DNA of 34,274 nucleotides from Suttonella ornithocola (GTDB lineage: Bacteria > Pseudomonadota > Gammaproteobacteria > Cardiobacteriales > Cardiobacteriaceae). The DNA lies in contig NZ_LWHB01000084.1 of assembly GCF_001889065.1 (NCBI RefSeq), positions 1 through 34,274 of the forward strand, in the 5' to 3' direction. Made by a program: the position numbers and the translations under genes. Below, piece by piece: positions 33,110 through 34,274 of the stretch. The notes below the pieces were generated by a model that saw nothing but the letters and a program-made list of their open reading frames with translations, was not told the origin of the DNA and did no database searches. The stretch's first letter is position 1, and each line of letters opens with the position of its first letter.

Positions 33110-33883
33110 TTAGTAAATATCGAAGTCAAAATATTTTTGATTGATTTTTTGATATTCACCATTATCACGAATAGCCTTTATTGCATCATTAAACCTTTGC
33201 TTAAGCGCTTCATCGCCCTTACGAATAGCAATGGAAACGCCTGAACCGTAATAGTCTGGATTATTAAATAAGGGTGCAGCAAAGGCATAATCTTTTCCCA
33301 TATCTGTTTTTAAGAATCCGTTTGCTAACGCTGTTTGATCTGCCAAGGTAGCATCAATTCTACCAGCAACCAAATCCAAGTTTGCTTCATCTTGTGTATT
33401 GTATCGTTCAATAGATTTTACGATTGGTGCAAGCTCCGCTGTGGCATAAGTGTCATGGATAGTTGAAGTTTGCACGCCTAACACTTTACCTTTTAGTGCT
33501 TCTTTCCAGTTTTCATTATTGATTTTTTGGGCCAATTCTTTCTTAAGCACAAGCTGCCCTTTATTTGAATAATATTTATTCGTAAAATCAACGATTTTAC
33601 GACGCTCTGCGGTATCACTCATAGAGGCAACAATAGCATCAATTTTTTCATTTAATAAGGAAGGAATCAATCCGTCCCAATCAATTTTTACCAATTCACA
33701 ATCTGCTTTCATTTGCGCACAAAGCGCTTTGGCAATATCAATATCAAAGCCAACGAACTCACCTGCTTCATTAACTGCTGAAAAAGGAGGATAAGCAGCC
33801 TCAACACCAATTTTGATTTTATCTACAGCATGAACCGCTGTAATGAAACTTGCTAAAAATAATGTCAATATTGTTTTTTTCAT
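33110..33883 (-). CDS. Periplasmic basic-amino-acid (Lys/Arg/Orn/His-type) binding protein
   Basis: 257 residues. Signal peptide 1-19 (cleavage after VHA). It is a type II periplasmic binding fold with GVEAAYPPFSAVNEAGE, GFDIDIAKALC, the ligand Arg in TAERRKIVDFTNKYY, and a disulphide-type pair Cys55/Cys62 (CAQMKADC) as in HisJ and ArgT. LADQTALANG and IRKGDEALKQRFNDAIKAIR complete the family pattern. The ribosome-binding site AGAGGA is strong. The permease gene lies 14 bases upstream on the same strand, so this protein, unlike the three at 9299-11650, sits with its transporter. Confidence 0.92.
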   Translation of the reverse strand: MKKTILTLFLASFITAVHAVDKIKIGVEAAYPPFSAVNEAGEFVGFDIDIAKALCAQMKADCELVKIDWDGLIPSLLNEKIDAIVASMSDTAERRKIVDFTNKYYSNKGQLVLKKELAQKINNENWKEALKGKVLGVQTSTIHDTYATAELAPIVKSIERYNTQDEANLDLVAGRIDATLADQTALANGFLKTDMGKDYAFAAPLFNNPDYYGSGVSIAIRKGDEALKQRFNDAIKAIRDNGEYQKINQKYFDFDIY

Positions 33884-33897
33884 TAAGATATTCCTCT

Positions 33898-34274
33898 CTA
33901 AATTTGACGTGGGGACAGGTGACGATATACGCGTTTTTCTAAGATTTTAAAACCAGTAAAAATCAACATCGTAATGGCTAAATAAATTAAACCCGCGGCA
34001 ATAAAAGGTAAATAAGGCTCATAACTTCTTCCATAAGCAACACGAGCTGCTTGAGTAATATCCATTACTGCAATGGTTGAGAGAATAGCAGAACCATGAA
34101 GCATGAAAATAACCTCATTGGCATAAGCTGGCAAAGCTCGGCGCACAGCGCTCGGGAAAGTAATACGAATAAAAATTTGCTTAGAAGACATTCCAAAAGC
34201 TTTTGCTGCTTCAATTTCACCTGCTGGAGTCGTTTCAATTGCGCCACGCACAATTTCAGAGGTATAAGCTGCGG
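33898..34274 (-). CDS. Amino-acid ABC transporter permease, N-terminus outside the window
   Basis: About 125 C-terminal residues are visible; the reading frame continues past the right edge (AAYTSEIVRGAIETTPAGEI), so no start is given. The EAA loop contacting the ATPase is EAAKAFGMSSKQIFIRITFP, followed by ALPAYANEVIFMLHGSAILS and a last membrane helix (IYLAITMLIFTGFKILEKRVY), typical of HisM/ArtM-like subunits. It is followed by the binding-protein gene. Confidence 0.92.
   Translation of the reverse strand, partial: AAYTSEIVRGAIETTPAGEIEAAKAFGMSSKQIFIRITFPSAVRRALPAYANEVIFMLHGSAILSTIAVMDITQAARVAYGRSYEPYLPFIAAGLIYLAITMLIFTGFKILEKRVYRHLSPRQI

Noticed and set aside
1..34274. CRISPR array, tRNA or rRNA genes
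   Set aside because: No regularly spaced short repeats, and no tRNA-like or rRNA-like sequence was recognised by eye. A covariance search would be needed to be certain.

Overview
This AT-rich window reads as chromosome of a Gram-negative gammaproteobacterium. Supporting evidence is an F1Fo-ATPase operon with rsmG-parA-parB upstream and glmU downstream, pepA divergent from lptF-lptG, a two-gene glycyl-tRNA synthetase, a small LPS-type glycosyltransferase cluster, and a TbpB/fHbp-like surface lipoprotein. Polymorphic-toxin debris and surface lipoproteins of that type suggest a host-associated organism. A Cardiobacteriales-like genus would fit, but that is inference and nothing in the sequence proves it.

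Layout. 1-2830 is accessory DNA. It holds the 3' part of a decayed IS630-family element that broke a Sel1-repeat gene, a second Sel1 gene with a signal peptide, an orphan LHH-type nuclease toxin domain with a SUKH-like immunity gene, a degenerate second toxin tail, and a repeated ~105-bp sequence carrying a hairpin. 2832-5811 (minus) is glyQ-glyS, with glyS broken by a one-base frameshift. Then come deoD (+), prmA (-) and purF (+). 9299-11650 holds three tandem periplasmic amino-acid-binding-protein genes; the first is dead, hit by a 93-bp miniature element inside its signal peptide and by a stop codon. Then rsmJ (+), a cytochrome b561-type gene and a cytochrome b562-type gene (-). 13956-22199 (minus) is glmU and the complete atpIBEFHAGDC operon behind a strong promoter. 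22259-26039 (minus) is pepA-rsmG-parA-parB. 26237-29497 (+) is lptF-lptG-nagA. 29572-30705 (-) is the surface lipoprotein. A 568-bp non-coding gap follows, with two miniature elements side by side. The end of the window (minus) carries two glycosyltransferases and an amino-acid ABC transporter (binding protein plus a partial permease).

Most novel signal: a set of 85-103-bp TA-flanked miniature elements with terminal inverted repeats. Two copies (494-585, 9316-9408) share their ends with the IS630 element in the same window. One sits inside that element's own transposase gene and the other kills a transporter gene. Removing each copy plus one TA restores the host reading frame exactly. Two more (31017-31119, 31124-31216) lie in tandem and form a related subfamily, and 11709-11793 is a degenerate candidate. 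Second signal: the hairpin repeated in the toxin region shows a compensatory base-pair change between copies.

The housekeeping genes are otherwise ordinary and intact, apart from glyS.
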